DNA of 64,000 nucleotides, taken from assembly GCF_958298935.1 (NCBI RefSeq), contig NC_084922.1, forward strand, positions 12,030,501-12,094,500, read 5' to 3'. This document shows positions 35,719 through 47,960 of this stretch, piece after piece. How positions within the stretch are numbered: the stretch's first letter is position 1; every line of letters begins with the position of its first letter. This DNA comes from Phragmites australis. Its lineage: Eukaryota > Streptophyta > Magnoliopsida > Poales > Poaceae. The notes below the pieces were generated by a model. The model made no database searches. It was given only the letters and a program-made list of their open reading frames with translations, and was not told where the DNA came from. The translations under genes were made by a program, and so were the position numbers.

Positions 35719-35723
35719 ATGTG

Positions 35724-37256
35724 CACATTCTTATGTTCAATAAATTTGGTCAAAATTTTGTCTCTTTTAAACTTATTAGAACAATGAAACAACAACTAAC
35801 AACATAGTGAATCAAATTGTAATTTGTAAATAAAATGAGCAAAAAAGAATTAATTTGTGAAAATAGGGAATTAATAGTATGCATGGAAGTTATATTCTTC
35901 ACAAAGCTCATGACTTAGCATGTGATTCAGATGTAGTAATTTGTGTCCAATCTCTTTATTAGTTTTTAGGATGATAGCAAATTAAGTCTTTCAGTTATTA
36001 TCTCATGAATCAAAATTCCAATCACCGCATCAAACTACATGACTTACTACAACTTCACCATTCGAGGTTCCAAATATTTTAGAATTAGATTATATACGGA
36101 TGATTATATGTGGTTATCAATCATCATTTGTGGTATGACTACAAATATACATCTGTATATACTTATAATACCATTCTTATTGTTAATTGGATTCAACCAA
36201 AATACCTTAATTATTAATTACCTCTATTTCTTATCTCTTTGATGCACAAGGCGCCAAGACAACTTAAAGTTAAAAGTCTATTTAACCATGTAAAGATAAA
36301 ACATGTGCAGGCGATCATAATGAAGCTATCCACCACATGCTTAAGTTATCACAACAAAGAAAATGTTACAAAAATATATGCACATAAAGCATGCATCCTG
36401 ATACGAAATCAAGTGTAAAATGGGGTCTTAATTTTTTGTGGCCTGTCAAACATGGAGACATACAGTGGGTTATGAGTACATATTAAGCTGTTGGTTAGAG
36501 TATGAAACTACGTTTTATATTTCTCTCACTTAGATTAGTAGAGCTCAAATAAACTACTTTTGCAAGTATATATAAGGCATTGTCTTATATTCTTTTCTAA
36601 GAGTATATAGGACTTATTGCCTTTGATTATGTGCCTAGTTCGCTGTACTTTTGTGTGGCATATACACATGTCTATCCTATCAACCAGACTTTAAGAGACC
36701 AAATGTATGGTCACAAATCTATGGCTGTGAATTACACATTTTGTGTTGAATGTTCATGTCAAACATCCTGAAATATATGAAATTGACTTGTATCATATAA
36801 GACGAAGCTAACTTGTCACACATCTTGAATGTTGGCATATTTTTCCTCGTCTTATATTACATGGTTCATAGATATTTATAATCCTAGAAGTCATAGTGCA
36901 AACACGTACATGTTGAATGAGAGTTAATTTGATTTTGAGTCATGGATGGCGATATAGAAATGTACTTCAGTTCTTCATATGGCATAATTTTTGCAAGTGG
37001 CAGTTGGAGTTGTGAAGTATTAATCCATTGCAGATATTACTATAAATGATGTATTGCATCAAACATAAAAAGTATGCATAGAAATCAATTTGGATCATTT
37101 TCAAAAGGAATTTTTACATATTGTGCACCTTGTATGCCTGATCACAAAATTGCATACAATCTGTTGGTAGCAATTTCCACTGAAACAAATGTTGCAATGC
37201 ATTATCGGATTATTGTGTTGTTGGGCTAAAATATACAATACCTAGAAAACATATAT
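35724..37256. other. AT-rich intergenic sequence
   Basis: No frame above about 70 codons and no recognised motif or termini. Confidence 0.5.
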
Positions 37257-40200
37257 ACATAGATGCAACATGGGTGTGCGTGGGCGAGGTGGGCTCCTCC
37301 ATTATGTCCCCCTCTGAACAGTTGGCGTTCTTCGGCAAGCCACCCCAATCAGCCCATGTCCATGATGATAGCTCCCCTCCTGGCTTCAATCAGAGGCCCC
37401 CTCCCACCATTTACACAGCACCCCTTGTGGACATGTTGGCTAGCATGTAGCTCTAGCACATGCCAGCTCCAGCAGGGATGATGTCATCAGCTCTCTAGCA
37501 CATCGGCATCGACCACGGGCCAAACACCTTCACTGATGGGACTATCCATCGCATGGCTAACGTTGTCGGTCTACTGCCTACCTCGCCCAATCAGAGTGTG
37601 GCACAAGTGACCTTGGAAAGTGACGAGGTAGCACCCAGCCCAACCTTGACTACATAGGCAGCATCGTGGTAACATAGCATGGGCAGTAGTCGACCACCAG
37701 GTTCATCAACACCATCACCAAGCTATCTTCACTGCCACTGCTCCAACGGATGCTCCGCACTCATGGTTCTTTGGGCCAGACCTGCAGCACCAGGGGGTTC
37801 ACATCAGGAAGAGTGCACGCATCATACTCAAGCTAGATGTCCACACCCTCATCCAGTCAAGGAACACCGTCATGAAGCAACTTAGCTTCATCAACACATA
37901 CATCGATGCCGATGAAATAACCATCAACACGTACCTCAAGATGTTCAAGGGACCGTTGATGACCATGATGATTTGAGAAATCTCAGCTCTATGCAGCCTC
38001 AACACCACTCCATCGCCAACACATGGCAACGACGACGATGGTGTGGGCGACAGCATGCACACCTCAACTCACCTGATCCACTCTACCATCAGTTTGTTGT
38101 TACCTGTCTTTATGGATCAGTTAGCAATGCGTCCTCGCACCCGCAGAGATGGCTAGCGACCATCTGTCTCTTATGGGTGTCTCTTGTCTCCATCGCCATT
38201 TCCTGAGATATCTTCCATCTTTTGCACGCTACATTGTCTGTTTGTACTTCACCGTTGTCGTCATCCAGTATGAATGCCTTCACCTAGAACCTTAGCATGA
38301 GGCTAGACTTAGACTACAGTGCTCCATTAACCCCTTTCAGTTGCTCTCTTGGTTTAATTTATGGCACAATGTAACAGGCAGGTGCTATGTCGGAACGTCC
38401 GTGATCTTATCAAGCTCGCACATCGAGACGTTGTCCGTGAGTTAGTCACCTCGTCGAACATCATTGTAGTATGTCTCTAGGAGATGAAACTTGATGTCAT
38501 CGATTAGGATGTTGTATCACAAACACTTAGTCCAAAATTTAGCAACGATTTTATGTTACCTTCATAACACACTTGCATGAAACGACGACTACTTCACCTT
38601 AATAGGTTGTATCATCACGGCCAACACCGTGACAACCAAACTCACAATGAGAGAGGATGGTTCCTCATGGACCATCACCAGTGTATATGGGTCACATGGA
38701 GATCCTAACAAACTACCCTTTCTCTATAAACTACATGATCTTGTGCCACTTGAAAAACCCAAATGTATGCTTCTAGGGGACTTTAACCTCATCTACCAAG
38801 CTAAAGATAAGACACCAGCACTATTCTTGAAGTTAGATATCACAAAAGCTTTCAACTCAATAAATTAGGGTTGCCTTTTGGAGGTTCTTGGTAGGCTTGG
38901 CTTCGGACCTAGATGGCTGGAGTGGATATCCCTTTTATTTGGGATGGCGAGCTCTCACGCTTTACTCAACGGCATTCCATGGAATGGGTTTAAGTACCCC
39001 CTCTCTCCAATGCTACTCATCATGGCTATTGATCCCCTCCACTACATCCTCAAGCTAGCCACCAAACATGGCATTTTATCTAATGTTGGTCCCATAGCTG
39101 TCGAATGAGGATCTCCTTATACATAGATGATGTGGCTATTTTCATAAATCTGACAGGTAACAAAGTGGATGCAATCTGCATGATCCTGGACACCTTCGGC
39201 CATGACACTGGGCTAGTCACAAATTTCCAGAAAAGGACTATCCACCCAATTAGATGCGAAGATCTTGACCTCTCAGCAGCCCTCGCCCACTTTCCTAGTG
39301 AGGTCAAAGGAAGGTTACTCAACAAGGTTGGTCGACTCACTCTCGTCAACTTCATGCTGCCTTCCATTCCCACATACCACCTCACGGTCTTCCCCATATC
39401 AAAAGAGACACAAAAGGAGATGGATACCATTAGGAGATCCTTCTTATGGAAAGGGTCTAACCAAGCAAGCAGTGGCCATTGCTTGGTCAATTGGAAAAGT
39501 GTCTGCAGATCGCATAAATTAGGTGGCTTGGGCATTCTTTATCTTGAGAAATTTAGCTACTCACTGTGACTTCGATGGTTTTGGCACTCCTAGATCTTCG
39601 ATTCCAAACCTTGGGTGGGCACCAAAGTCCCATGTGTTGACATTGATCATAATCTTTTTGATGGTTCAACCATCATAACTATCGAGGATAGTCACAAAGC
39701 ACACTTTTGGCATGAGCCTCCCAAACCTTTGCCCCAACCCTGTTTGGCCTAACAAAATGCAAAAACAATACGGTGGCATTTGAAGTGGAGAATAACATAT
39801 GGATCAAAACAACATGACGTAGAATCACTACACCTACCCTCTTAGGTGAGTTCATCATCCTATGGGCTAGCCTATAGTAGATCCACCTCAACCAAATACT
39901 CCAGATCCCATCTCTTGGCGGTGGACCACAAATGGAGAGTACACCACCCAGTCAGCCTACCTCCCACAATTCAGAGGATCGATACAACCCTTTGATGCAA
40001 ACATCATATGGAAGGCAAGAATAGAAAACAAGTGCAAATTTTTTGCATGGATTATGATCCAAGATAAAATCCCAACGTCTGACAAACTTGCCACCAAAGG
40101 ATGGTCTCACCAGCCTACTTGTTCATTATGTCATTTATACCTCGAAACATCCATGCATCTTTGCCTCCTCTATCCCTACGCCAAGGGGGTTTGGACGAAG

Positions 40201-40331
40201 GTGATGTCCATGTTTCAACATACAATCCCTACAAACATGGCCCCGAAAAACTTTGATTGTAAGGCCAATTTGTGGCATGCTTTCTCCAAGACCACACCTA
40301 AAAACATAATACTACTTCCTTCCTATATAGT

Positions 40332-40457
40332 TGTCACACCCCAAAACCCTAATATAGTCATTAAGCATGCATACATATCATGACATCACACTTCAAGTTG
40401 TTGGTTTTGATTTAAGTATTTAAACACGTTTCAAAAATGTTATGTTATTGAATGGCA

Positions 40458-40513
<56 letters not shown>

Positions 40514-42736
40514 GAGTGGAAATTATTTAGAAATAGTTAGTAAGACCACAAAGTCATTTAGGAAGGAGAAGAAAAAGAAAAGGAAGAAACGGAAAAAGAA
40601 CAAAGACTTTTAGCACATGGGCCTTACTCGTAGTCTGATTGCCAGAGCGCAGAGATGCCACTTAAAGCCATCGACCAACTCTCACTCGCTCTCTCTCTCG
40701 GCAGTTGGAGATTGACGGAGAGGACTTCCTAGATCTCCCTAAAGGCTTTCTCGAGCTCCTTCCTACTGTCTTCTTCGTTGAAGATGTTTCCATGTGACTT
40801 CTTCCACCTTAAGGTCAATCACCACCCGGAGCCCGATCTTCGAATCGAAGTTTCCCTGGAGTTGGCCAACCCCATAGAAAGCGTCTCCATGTCGAGGTGA
40901 GACTTCCCCTACCATTTTCCCATCTTTCCCAAGCTCCAACTGATCCCCATTTTGTTTAGACCTGAGCTCCACCCTATCCATACACTTCATCCATGGGGTC
41001 CTCGAGTTTGGCCCTGTGTAGGTTGCCCAAATCACCAAAGAAATGCTTCTCTAGTCTTGTAGAGTATTTTGGTACCCTTCGTGGTTGAAGGCATCGCCGG
41101 TGACCTCGTCGAGATGTCATCAGCTAGGCTCAGCAATCTAACCGCTACTAAGGCTAGTCTAACCGCCAGGTTGTATCTTGACCAGTCAAACTTCCAGTCA
41201 AACTCCATAGGCAAGAGTTAGACGGTCACTAGGGCTTGTCTAACTGTCATGCCTATTCAGTACCATTTTTGCTCTACTCGACCCCCACGGTCTGACCGTC
41301 ACCTAGGTTGGTCTGACCGCCAATTACTCAATATCTTGTGACCTTAGGTTGTCTCATGCGAGGTTCAAACCTTTGTTAACCCAATTGCTAAGGTGTTCTT
41401 TTGAAATGTTTTGGTAACATGGTGCATTTCATCTTGTTCACGATCATGCATCAGAAGCATACATTTCTATTCATTCGTTTGTTCATTTGATATGTTATTA
41501 AACTATTTAGAGAGTGACACGTTGATAGTTCAAGCAGTCGAGGCCGACACCGAACTGGAACTGTATGTTAGCGAAGGGCCAGATCAGCAAGGCAAGCATC
41601 TAAGCATATTTCATATTTTACTTTGGATCTTGTGGTGTCTAATTAGATAAGTTATCCATTTATGTATGTTGTGCATGTTAGCGAGTCAATGTCGGAATTT
41701 GTGGGTAGAACATATGTTGATGTATTGTTCCTACCTTGAATTATTGATGATCCCCATCTTTATAACCTGGGTATCACAAAGTTGATGTCTAACTTAAAAG
41801 TTATCCGAGATGCTTAGCAATGTATACGTCATTGGTAAAAGTCGAGCGGTGGTTCGACCATCGTTCACGAGCTATAGGGCTTAATCATTGTTTCACAATG
41901 AAATGAAGTTGTGAGAATAAGATGATATGTGGGCGGTGCTAGGGGTAGGTCGGGAGTGGAACCCAAATGCCATAGATCGGTTGCATCGATTGAGCATCGA
42001 CCGTTATTTTCCATTGACTTGAGCACTTTCTGTACTTCCATATATTCAATAAATGTACAAATGAGCTGATTATCATACGCCATGCTAATACTTGATTTGC
42101 GACCCTATGACGCGTAAGAGAAAAGGAATGAGGAGAAGAAAGGTGGCGGGGAACTGAAGGTATCCGAGACACGCTTATGGTAACCATGGTGTCATAGAGG
42201 TATACGCAAGTGGGTAGTTCCGATTATAAGAAATTTTGTCTCAGTGGCCAAGAGGATGGACTCGAGTCGTGTGGGTAAAGATGTACCCTTGCAGGGTGTA
42301 AGATTAATTCAAATTACCTTGCTCTCGGTTATGAGCATGCTTATATCCATCGCATCAATAGTAGAGTTTTGATGTTGGAATGCATGTGGTATGTTGGGAA
42401 GTGGTTATTGTTGGTTATGTTGATAGGAGTATGATCAGGTGACATATATATTATGGTTATGATCTCATGATAGGAGTGTACGAGTTGTTAAGATGGGTAG
42501 ATGCTCACACTCTTGAGTCGACAAATGGCTTTTTACAATAAATTGATTTAACCTTGTGGCCGATTCCTTGCTATGTATCACAAAATGCATGATCCTTGAA
42601 GTTGAGTTATTATATGTACATAATATGGAATAAGTCTTACGAGTACCTTCATACTCACCTTTCTTTTGTTGAGTTTTGTAGGTGAGAAAGAAATAGTGTA
42701 CGGTTATTCTATACCCATCGATATCGGTGACAGGCA
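40332..42736 (+). mobile_element. Long (about 2.4 kb) LTR of a Gypsy-type element inserted in the LINE
   Basis: It starts TGTCACACCCCAAAACCC within LINE coding sequence. A candidate end, GGTGACAGGCA at 42736, is followed by ATAGT (42737-42741), identical to the 5 bases before the start (40327-40331), which supports a solo LTR. It is homologous to the reverse-strand LTR at 53702-56244: both share GTCGTGTGGGT, GCTCTCGGT and ATGAGCATGCT blocks and a TAAGTCTTACGA block near the end. No retroviral gene is inside. The length recalls Tekay/Del-type chromoviruses. Caution: the sequence from 42742 to about 43190 also looks LTR-like, so the true right end could be further on and the ATAGT match chance. 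Confidence 0.65.
40461..40511. repeat. (AT)n microsatellite
   Basis: About 25 uninterrupted AT units within the long LTR. Confidence 0.95.
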
Positions 42737-42741
42737 ATAGT

Positions 42742-43318
42742 ATGGGCTACTCGTGTTGTGTTGGGTGATGCCTCAAGACAAATAGCGTCACCTATCTTTT
42801 GCTATTTATAAACTGTTTTTCCCGCTGGTTAGTAACTTTAACCGGTTAGGAGATCAAACTGTTGTATTTTGTTCTCCTGATGTTCATTGTTCTGTTAATT
42901 TTTAAACTTATACTAACTTAAGGATTGTAATATATTTACATTAATCGCTCTTTATTATGACTTGATGTGATGATGATAGTTGTAAAAACGTGTATTTTGA
43001 TCGTAGATATAAAACACATATTGTTATTACTGGAATTAGATTCTGGTTAATCGTTATTGGTCGTGATCATTGTGGCAAGATATAGGTTAGCACGCGATAT
43101 ATCGAAAGACGAGCGTGTGCTACCTCTCATCTTATTAAATAATCATCGTAATAACTAATTTGAATACAATTTAGACAGTTCACGGTAGTTTTTTAGTGGC
43201 TTATAATCCCATCGCCCTTACAATACACTGCTAGCAATGCTTGCAGTGCGGCTGTTGTAAAACAAAAACTGCCCTAACTCCTCTCTTAATTGATTCGGCA
43301 AGCTCCTGCCCTTCACCG
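42742..43318 (+). other. LINE 3' UTR and/or LTR tail
   Basis: The last 130 bases (about 43190-43318), with TTGATTCGGCAAGCTCCTGC before the poly(A), look like a plant LINE 3' end. The part before is AT-rich and uncertain: LINE sequence if the LTR ends at 42736, LTR sequence if it ends later. Confidence 0.45.
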
Positions 43319-43343
43319 CCAAAAAAAAAAACATAGATGCAAC

Positions 43344-44584
43344 CAAAGTTTTTTCTATATTACTCAGCTATATTTGAATTTGTCTCTCAGAAGGATTCCT
43401 CCCTCTAAAAGTTTGCCTAGGAGTTAGCGAGGGATAGCCACAGATTTTTAGCCCATCATGTGGCTTTGAAGTTGCACACCATGGAGCATACATGTGTGTA
43501 GCTGCTAGGTGCCATCGACCACAACGCCCCATCAATAGATAACGCAGGACACATACGTCGACAATGCAAAACCCCCAGCCTCTAACTCTAACCTGGACAC
43601 GCACACCACTGGTGAGGCTCCGACCAACGTTGTACTGCTCATGTCCAAGCAAAGCTAGCCAGCTCTGAGTCCGTCGATCGGAACCCTACAAGGATCGTTT
43701 CGTTTTCTACTCTTGCAAGCCCCACGGACCCAACGTACTTATCCCAAATCTGAAGCCTACGAACGAATAAATAAAGGTGGTGGAGCTTACAGCGATAGAG
43801 AGCTCGGGGACACAGATTCGGGCGCGCGCTGTGCCGCGCGAGCCGGACAGCGAGCGGTTGACGGCGACGCCCGTACGGCGACCTCTCGTCGCCCAGGGGC
43901 ATCTTTCTCTAGTTCCGCGCAAGCCGTGTCGGCAATCAGCTGGCTGCGCTATCCGTTAAAATAATCCAGCTTCAAGCAGGGCCGAAGGGACCCCACGACG
44001 CGGACGGGCGCGGTTACGTTTCGCTCTCTGGAGGGCTGGGCGTACCTCGCGCAGGTGGCGTCGGGCCGGCCACGCGCGGCGCGTGGATGTTCACGTGCAT
44101 GCGAAGATGCGCTCGGGCCCGTGAAAGGGAACGACTCGCGGGTGGGCGCGGAACCGGGCCAGGGCGCCTACGGCGACGTGCACCGGGGAACACCGGAAAC
44201 GAACGCGCGGGGGGCGTGCCATTGGAGGCGAGACACGTATATATGCGGGGAAGTCTGACTTGCTGCCGTCGCCGTCGGACGGTCTCCCGGAAAAAAGGAG
44301 TGCGCCCGGTACGTCCAAGCCGAACCTGGGATGGCTTTTTTTTTTTACGTAGCCCGGTGCATGCGTTCGCACCGTTGGTATGTCCAGACATCTGCGGTTC
44401 GCAACTTGTTGCAACTTGCCGTTCTAGACTGCACCGAAAGAATTTTGCGTCTACCACACCACCCCCTTCCAGTAAATGTCCCAGAAACCATTTAAAGAGG
44501 CACCATTTAAAAAGAAACCTATATGTGGTGGCATCTTCGATGTCATATCGAGACAAACTGAGTTGTGAACAACTGGCCGATTTT
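43344..44584. other. Spacer, AT-rich then GC-rich; no gene recognised
   Basis: Bases 43640-44450 are GC-rich and open in several frames on both strands, as expected of GC-rich DNA. None of the proteins resembles a family I know. A run of T lies at 44338-44347. It could be a promoter or CpG-rich leftover of a lost gene. Confidence 0.4.
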
Positions 44585-44589
44585 CCTCG

Positions 44590-44957
44590 TGTTTGAGCAC
44601 AAAACGTGTCCCAAATAAAGCGTGGTGAGAGTTTATCCTAACAAGGGATCTAGGCTTCAGCTTAGAGAAGGAAGAATGAACCAAGAGGAGGGAGAGAGTG
44701 AGAGGAAAAGAGTACGTGGAATGAGTAAAAAAAAGTCTTGTCCCTATTACTTGCCCCTTGTAAGCTCATTTTATAGGAAAATAGGATAAAAAATTACCAT
44801 CCTGCCTTTGAGATCATGATACAATCATATATAGATGAGGCTATTTTTAACCCGTTGTTACATTTACTTGTGCTATACTAATTTAAGAATTATAGTCGAC
44901 ATAATATTCCGTTGTACATCATTGAGGTATCTATGGGCTAGGGTATTTTCCCCAACA
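44590..44957 (-). repeat. 3' LTR of the LARD-like element
   Basis: 368 bp. Shares with the other LTR TAGAGAAGGAAGA-like, CCATCCTGCCTTTGAGAT and TTGTTACATTTACTT blocks and the terminal CATTTTCCCCAAC/TATTTTCCCCAACA. Confidence 0.85.
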
Positions 44958-45100
44958 GCACCTCCTCATTCGTTGGCTTTGCGGCCCCGAGGGGCAAGCA
45001 GATGTATAGAGAACTAGTTCTAGTTCCGTCTCAGAGTCAGGATATCCCGAACAACTTTTCATCCTTGTAGACCCTCCCAGCAGCGGCCGCAAGCAGCGGC

Positions 45101-45600
45101 GACGAGGCTCGACGGGGGTGACATGGTCCGGAGCCCCATGGCAGGGGTCGGAGCGGAGTCGACAGCAGAGCCAAGGAGCAGTGTGCTGACATGACCCCCT
45201 TGGCGGTTGCTGCGACCGGTGGTGACGAGGCTCAACGAAGACGGTGTGATCCGAAGCCCCACGACAGTGGCCGGAGGTGGAGTCGGTGGCTCCACTGGAG
45301 GTGAGGTCGACATCGGAGCCGAAGGGCAGCATGGCACTATGACCCCCTTGGCGGTGGCCACATGCGGCGACGACAAGGCTCGACGGAGACGCTGTGGTCC
45401 AGAGCCCCACGGCGGTGGCCGGAGGTAGAGTCGACAGCGGAGCTGCGGGGCGGCATGGCGCCACAACCCGAAGATGGCGAGGCTCGACGGAGACGATGGT
45501 TTGGAGCCCTCAGTGGTGGCCGGAGGCGGAGTTGAAGACTCCACCGGAGGTGAAGTCGACGCCAGAGCCGAGGAGCGGTGAGGCAGTCTGAGGAGGCTCT
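45101..45600. repeat. Degenerate tandem array, about 4 units of 105-148 bp
   Basis: GACGAGGCTCGACGG-like unit starts recur at 45101, 45224, 45372 and 45477. Shared blocks include GAGCCCCACGG, GTGGCCGGAGG and GGAGGTGAAGTCGACG. A further partial copy appears at about 46855-46910. Confidence 0.7.
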
Positions 45601-46134
45601 TCGTCGACGAGTATTTCAAAATTTGAACCATCACAATGGAGATTTCGTGTGGTGAGATATTCTCCTCTTTTTCTAGTGCAAGTACATGATGACGCAAGGT
45701 AACGACAATGCGTCTGATGGGGTAATGCCACTATTCTCCTGGGATCCTGCGGCAACTACGCTGAAAGGAATTCAAATATTAAATGCGACGAGACATGTGT
45801 GCAAAAAAATAGGGCATCAAATGGAACTTGGAAAAGTCACGGGGCTAACCAGAGTGTTGCCACATGCCCCCGAGTAGTAATCGGAAAAGTCACGAAACTA
45901 GCATTATGATGACCCCGTTTCTTTCTCGAGTCATATGCCTACAACTGGCAGAGCTTTATAAACAGAGGTTTACCTCATGAGCCATCTATTGTTGAGCGAG
46001 AGAGAGAAATCATCTCTCATTGATCATGGTGTCTTCTCCCAATCCAGGCGTGAGTGATCCGATCGGGTCACCTCTGATGTCAGCGCTAGTTCCACTGGCC
46101 GTAGTGGTACTGAGGACAGGCAATCCAAGGGGCC

Positions 46135-46461
46135 ATGCCTAGGGCTGGAGCCAATTCCAACCGACGTGCTCCCACCATCGCCGAAAGGCCGTCACCGGCC
46201 GCCCCACCTCCTTCTCTGGCTCGAGCGGGCTCCTCGATCATAGTCATGGATGTTTCCTCGGATGACGTGTGGGAAATCGATTGGGACCTCCTTGAGAAGG
46301 AGATCGAGGAGAATGAGAAGGAGGAGGAGACTGAGGCGGCGAAAAGGAAGGTCATAGAGTCCCCTAGCTCCTCTTCATCCGATGGCTATGGCGGTTCGGG
46401 GGCCAACTTCTACCTCGGCCCTCGTGGTGGGAGACACCTGAAGCGTAGGTGCCGCCATTAG
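46135..46461 (+). CDS. Acidic antisense ORF within the LARD-like element
   Basis: A 108-codon plus-strand frame, opposite to the element's own transcription. It has an Ala/Pro-rich start, SSIIVMDVSSDDVWEIDWD, then LLEKEIEENEKEEETEAAKR (a strongly acidic helix) and a basic end (LGPRGGRHLKRRCRH). About 170 bases upstream is a promoter-like GCTTTATAAACAGAGG (near 45955), then an ATG at 46027 whose short frame ends near 46140; a one-base shift there would join it to this ORF. I do not recognise the protein. Extra ORFs, including antisense ones, are known in Tat-clade Gypsy elements, and a similar acidic antisense ORF lies at 62014-62454. Whether it is translated is unknown. Confidence 0.4.
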   Translation: MPRAGANSNRRAPTIAERPSPAAPPPSLARAGSSIIVMDVSSDDVWEIDWDLLEKEIEENEKEEETEAAKRKVIESPSSSSSDGYGGSGANFYLGPRGGRHLKRRCRH

Positions 46462-47138
46462 GGACTTTTAACCTCATTTTTTTTTGTGCTTCCTTCTTCC
46501 GAGTTACTCACAAAGCTAGGAACTCGGAGAGGCAACCTATGCATGTAAGCATCTTTTGGATGTAAAAACCATCAGTTTGATGATTTTTATAAATCCTTGT
46601 CCATCTCCTTTCGATCATATATTTTTCTATGCTCGTGACGCTTTTCCCTTAATCGAAATGTTGGTCAGTCTCTGGGTAGGACTTCCATCCAACTGGGGCC
46701 TTGGTAGCCCCTAGGTCACATAATCGGGGTACCGAGTTTTCTTTGAGTAGCTCTGTGAGCCACCCTGGAAGTACCCTCTTTTGAGTAGAGAATCTGGGTT
46801 AACCAGGAAAAATATCATCCTAAAACCTTAGGATGAGGAAGGTTGGCTCTCCTGAGGTGGAGTCGACGCCGGAACCGAGGGGCTGCATGATGATGGTGAG
46901 GCCCCGAAGCCAATCACACTCTCATGTGCCATTCAAGTTTATCGGGATCTTGACCCTTGCATTGGTCCTTTTTGGTTCTTGTAATTGCTTGAAGGTAACG
47001 TAACGTGTTTTGGCAGGGTTAGCGAAATCCTACAATTGTACAGGACCATCTAAGCCAACTATTATTGCTTGACTTAGCGCGCAACCAGATTCATCGTTGC
47101 ATAGTGCCCGCCATTTTGACTTGCAGACCCCCTAGCCC

Positions 47139-47440
47139 TCCTCGTGTCTTTCGGTCATGAGCGAGCAGTGGGCGCGTCCTGCATCCTTTGTGCAGCGCAC
47201 ATCGTGCGGAGAATCATCCCCAACCCCCTTGCATCTTTCGATCGCGAGGGAGCGATGGGTGCATCCTGCATCCAACATACAGCACGCATCGCGCGAAACA
47301 TCCTCCCCAACCTCTTCACATCTTTCGGTCACGAGCGGGTGGAGGGTGCATCTTGCATCCTATGTGTAGCGCCCATCGCGCGGAGCATCATCCCCCAACC
47401 CCCTCGTGTCTTTCAGTCACGAGCGAGTGGAGGGCACGTC
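47139..47440. repeat. 87-bp tandem array, about 3.5 copies
   Basis: TCTTTCGGTC-like words recur at 47147, 47234, 47321 and 47409 (spacing 87, 87, 88). Each is followed by a GAGCGAG...CATCCTGCATCC and CGCGGAGCATCATCCCCAAC-type body. Copies differ by point changes. Confidence 0.88.
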
Positions 47441-47960
47441 TTATCTGTGCCATCGTTGTGGGCCTTTGCCGAGGCACGGGTCCAGGGTTATCCTGGGCTT
47501 GAATGCGAACCTCGTGAGCACCACACGAGCTATGCAGCAACGGTCTAGGCGCAAAACTAGAACCCATACATGTAGGAATGCAATGTGGCGGGGCTTCGAT
47601 AGAGATGCTGAACAAGGCGATGGCAATCTAAACGCTAGCAGATTTGGGCGCGTTGGATGGCACGAATGGCAGCCATAGTGAGCCCACGTACTACAATGGT
47701 TTGGACATCGATGAGCCCGCAAACGCAGGAGCGCTCCTTGGGGTCGTCTGCCCGGGCTGGCCACTCGTTACATGTTGGCCACCCCCTCATGCCCATTGGC
47801 AGGGATGATGAGGATGAGCAGTGGGCCCTTGCCGTTGTACGTGCAGCATAGTGCACTCACAATGTAGTTGCCATAGGTGGTTGCATGTCGCATCTCCTCA
47901 GTCTCCTCCCTACCTTTTCAACGTAGCGATTTGCTTGGAGATCCCATGGATGGCGCCAAC

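Larger units (their letters stand above)
37270..43330 (+). mobile_element. L1-type LINE with 13-bp target duplication, internally deleted
   Basis: The borders are set by an exact 13-bp duplication, ACATAGATGCAAC, at 37257-37269 and 43331-43343, with a poly(A) run (43319-43330) before the right copy. An ORF1-like Pro/Ser-rich part lies at 37300-38060. An endonuclease part follows: LCRNVRDLIKLAHRDVVREL near 38390, then ITSVYGS and LLGDFNLIYQAKDK to about 38808. The frame then jumps straight to LKLDITKAFNSIN and LGFGPRWLEWISLLFG, so the early RT domain is deleted. The segment before PLSPMLLIMAIDPL is also shortened. The catalytic box is YIDD, not YADD (39118-39129). A zinc-knuckle RVT tail reads KCKFFAWIMIQ and CSLCHLYLETSMHLC (39920-40330). 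Many stops. A long LTR interrupts it at 40332. Confidence 0.9.

Noticed and set aside
43640..44560. Long frames on both strands (up to 180 codons) in GC-rich DNA
   Set aside because: Several overlapping frames on both strands, Arg/Pro/Ala-rich, with no family resemblance; expected from base composition.
47139..47440. Regular repeats considered as a CRISPR array
   Set aside because: Units are contiguous 87-bp repeats without unique spacers, inside a plant LTR element; no cas genes.
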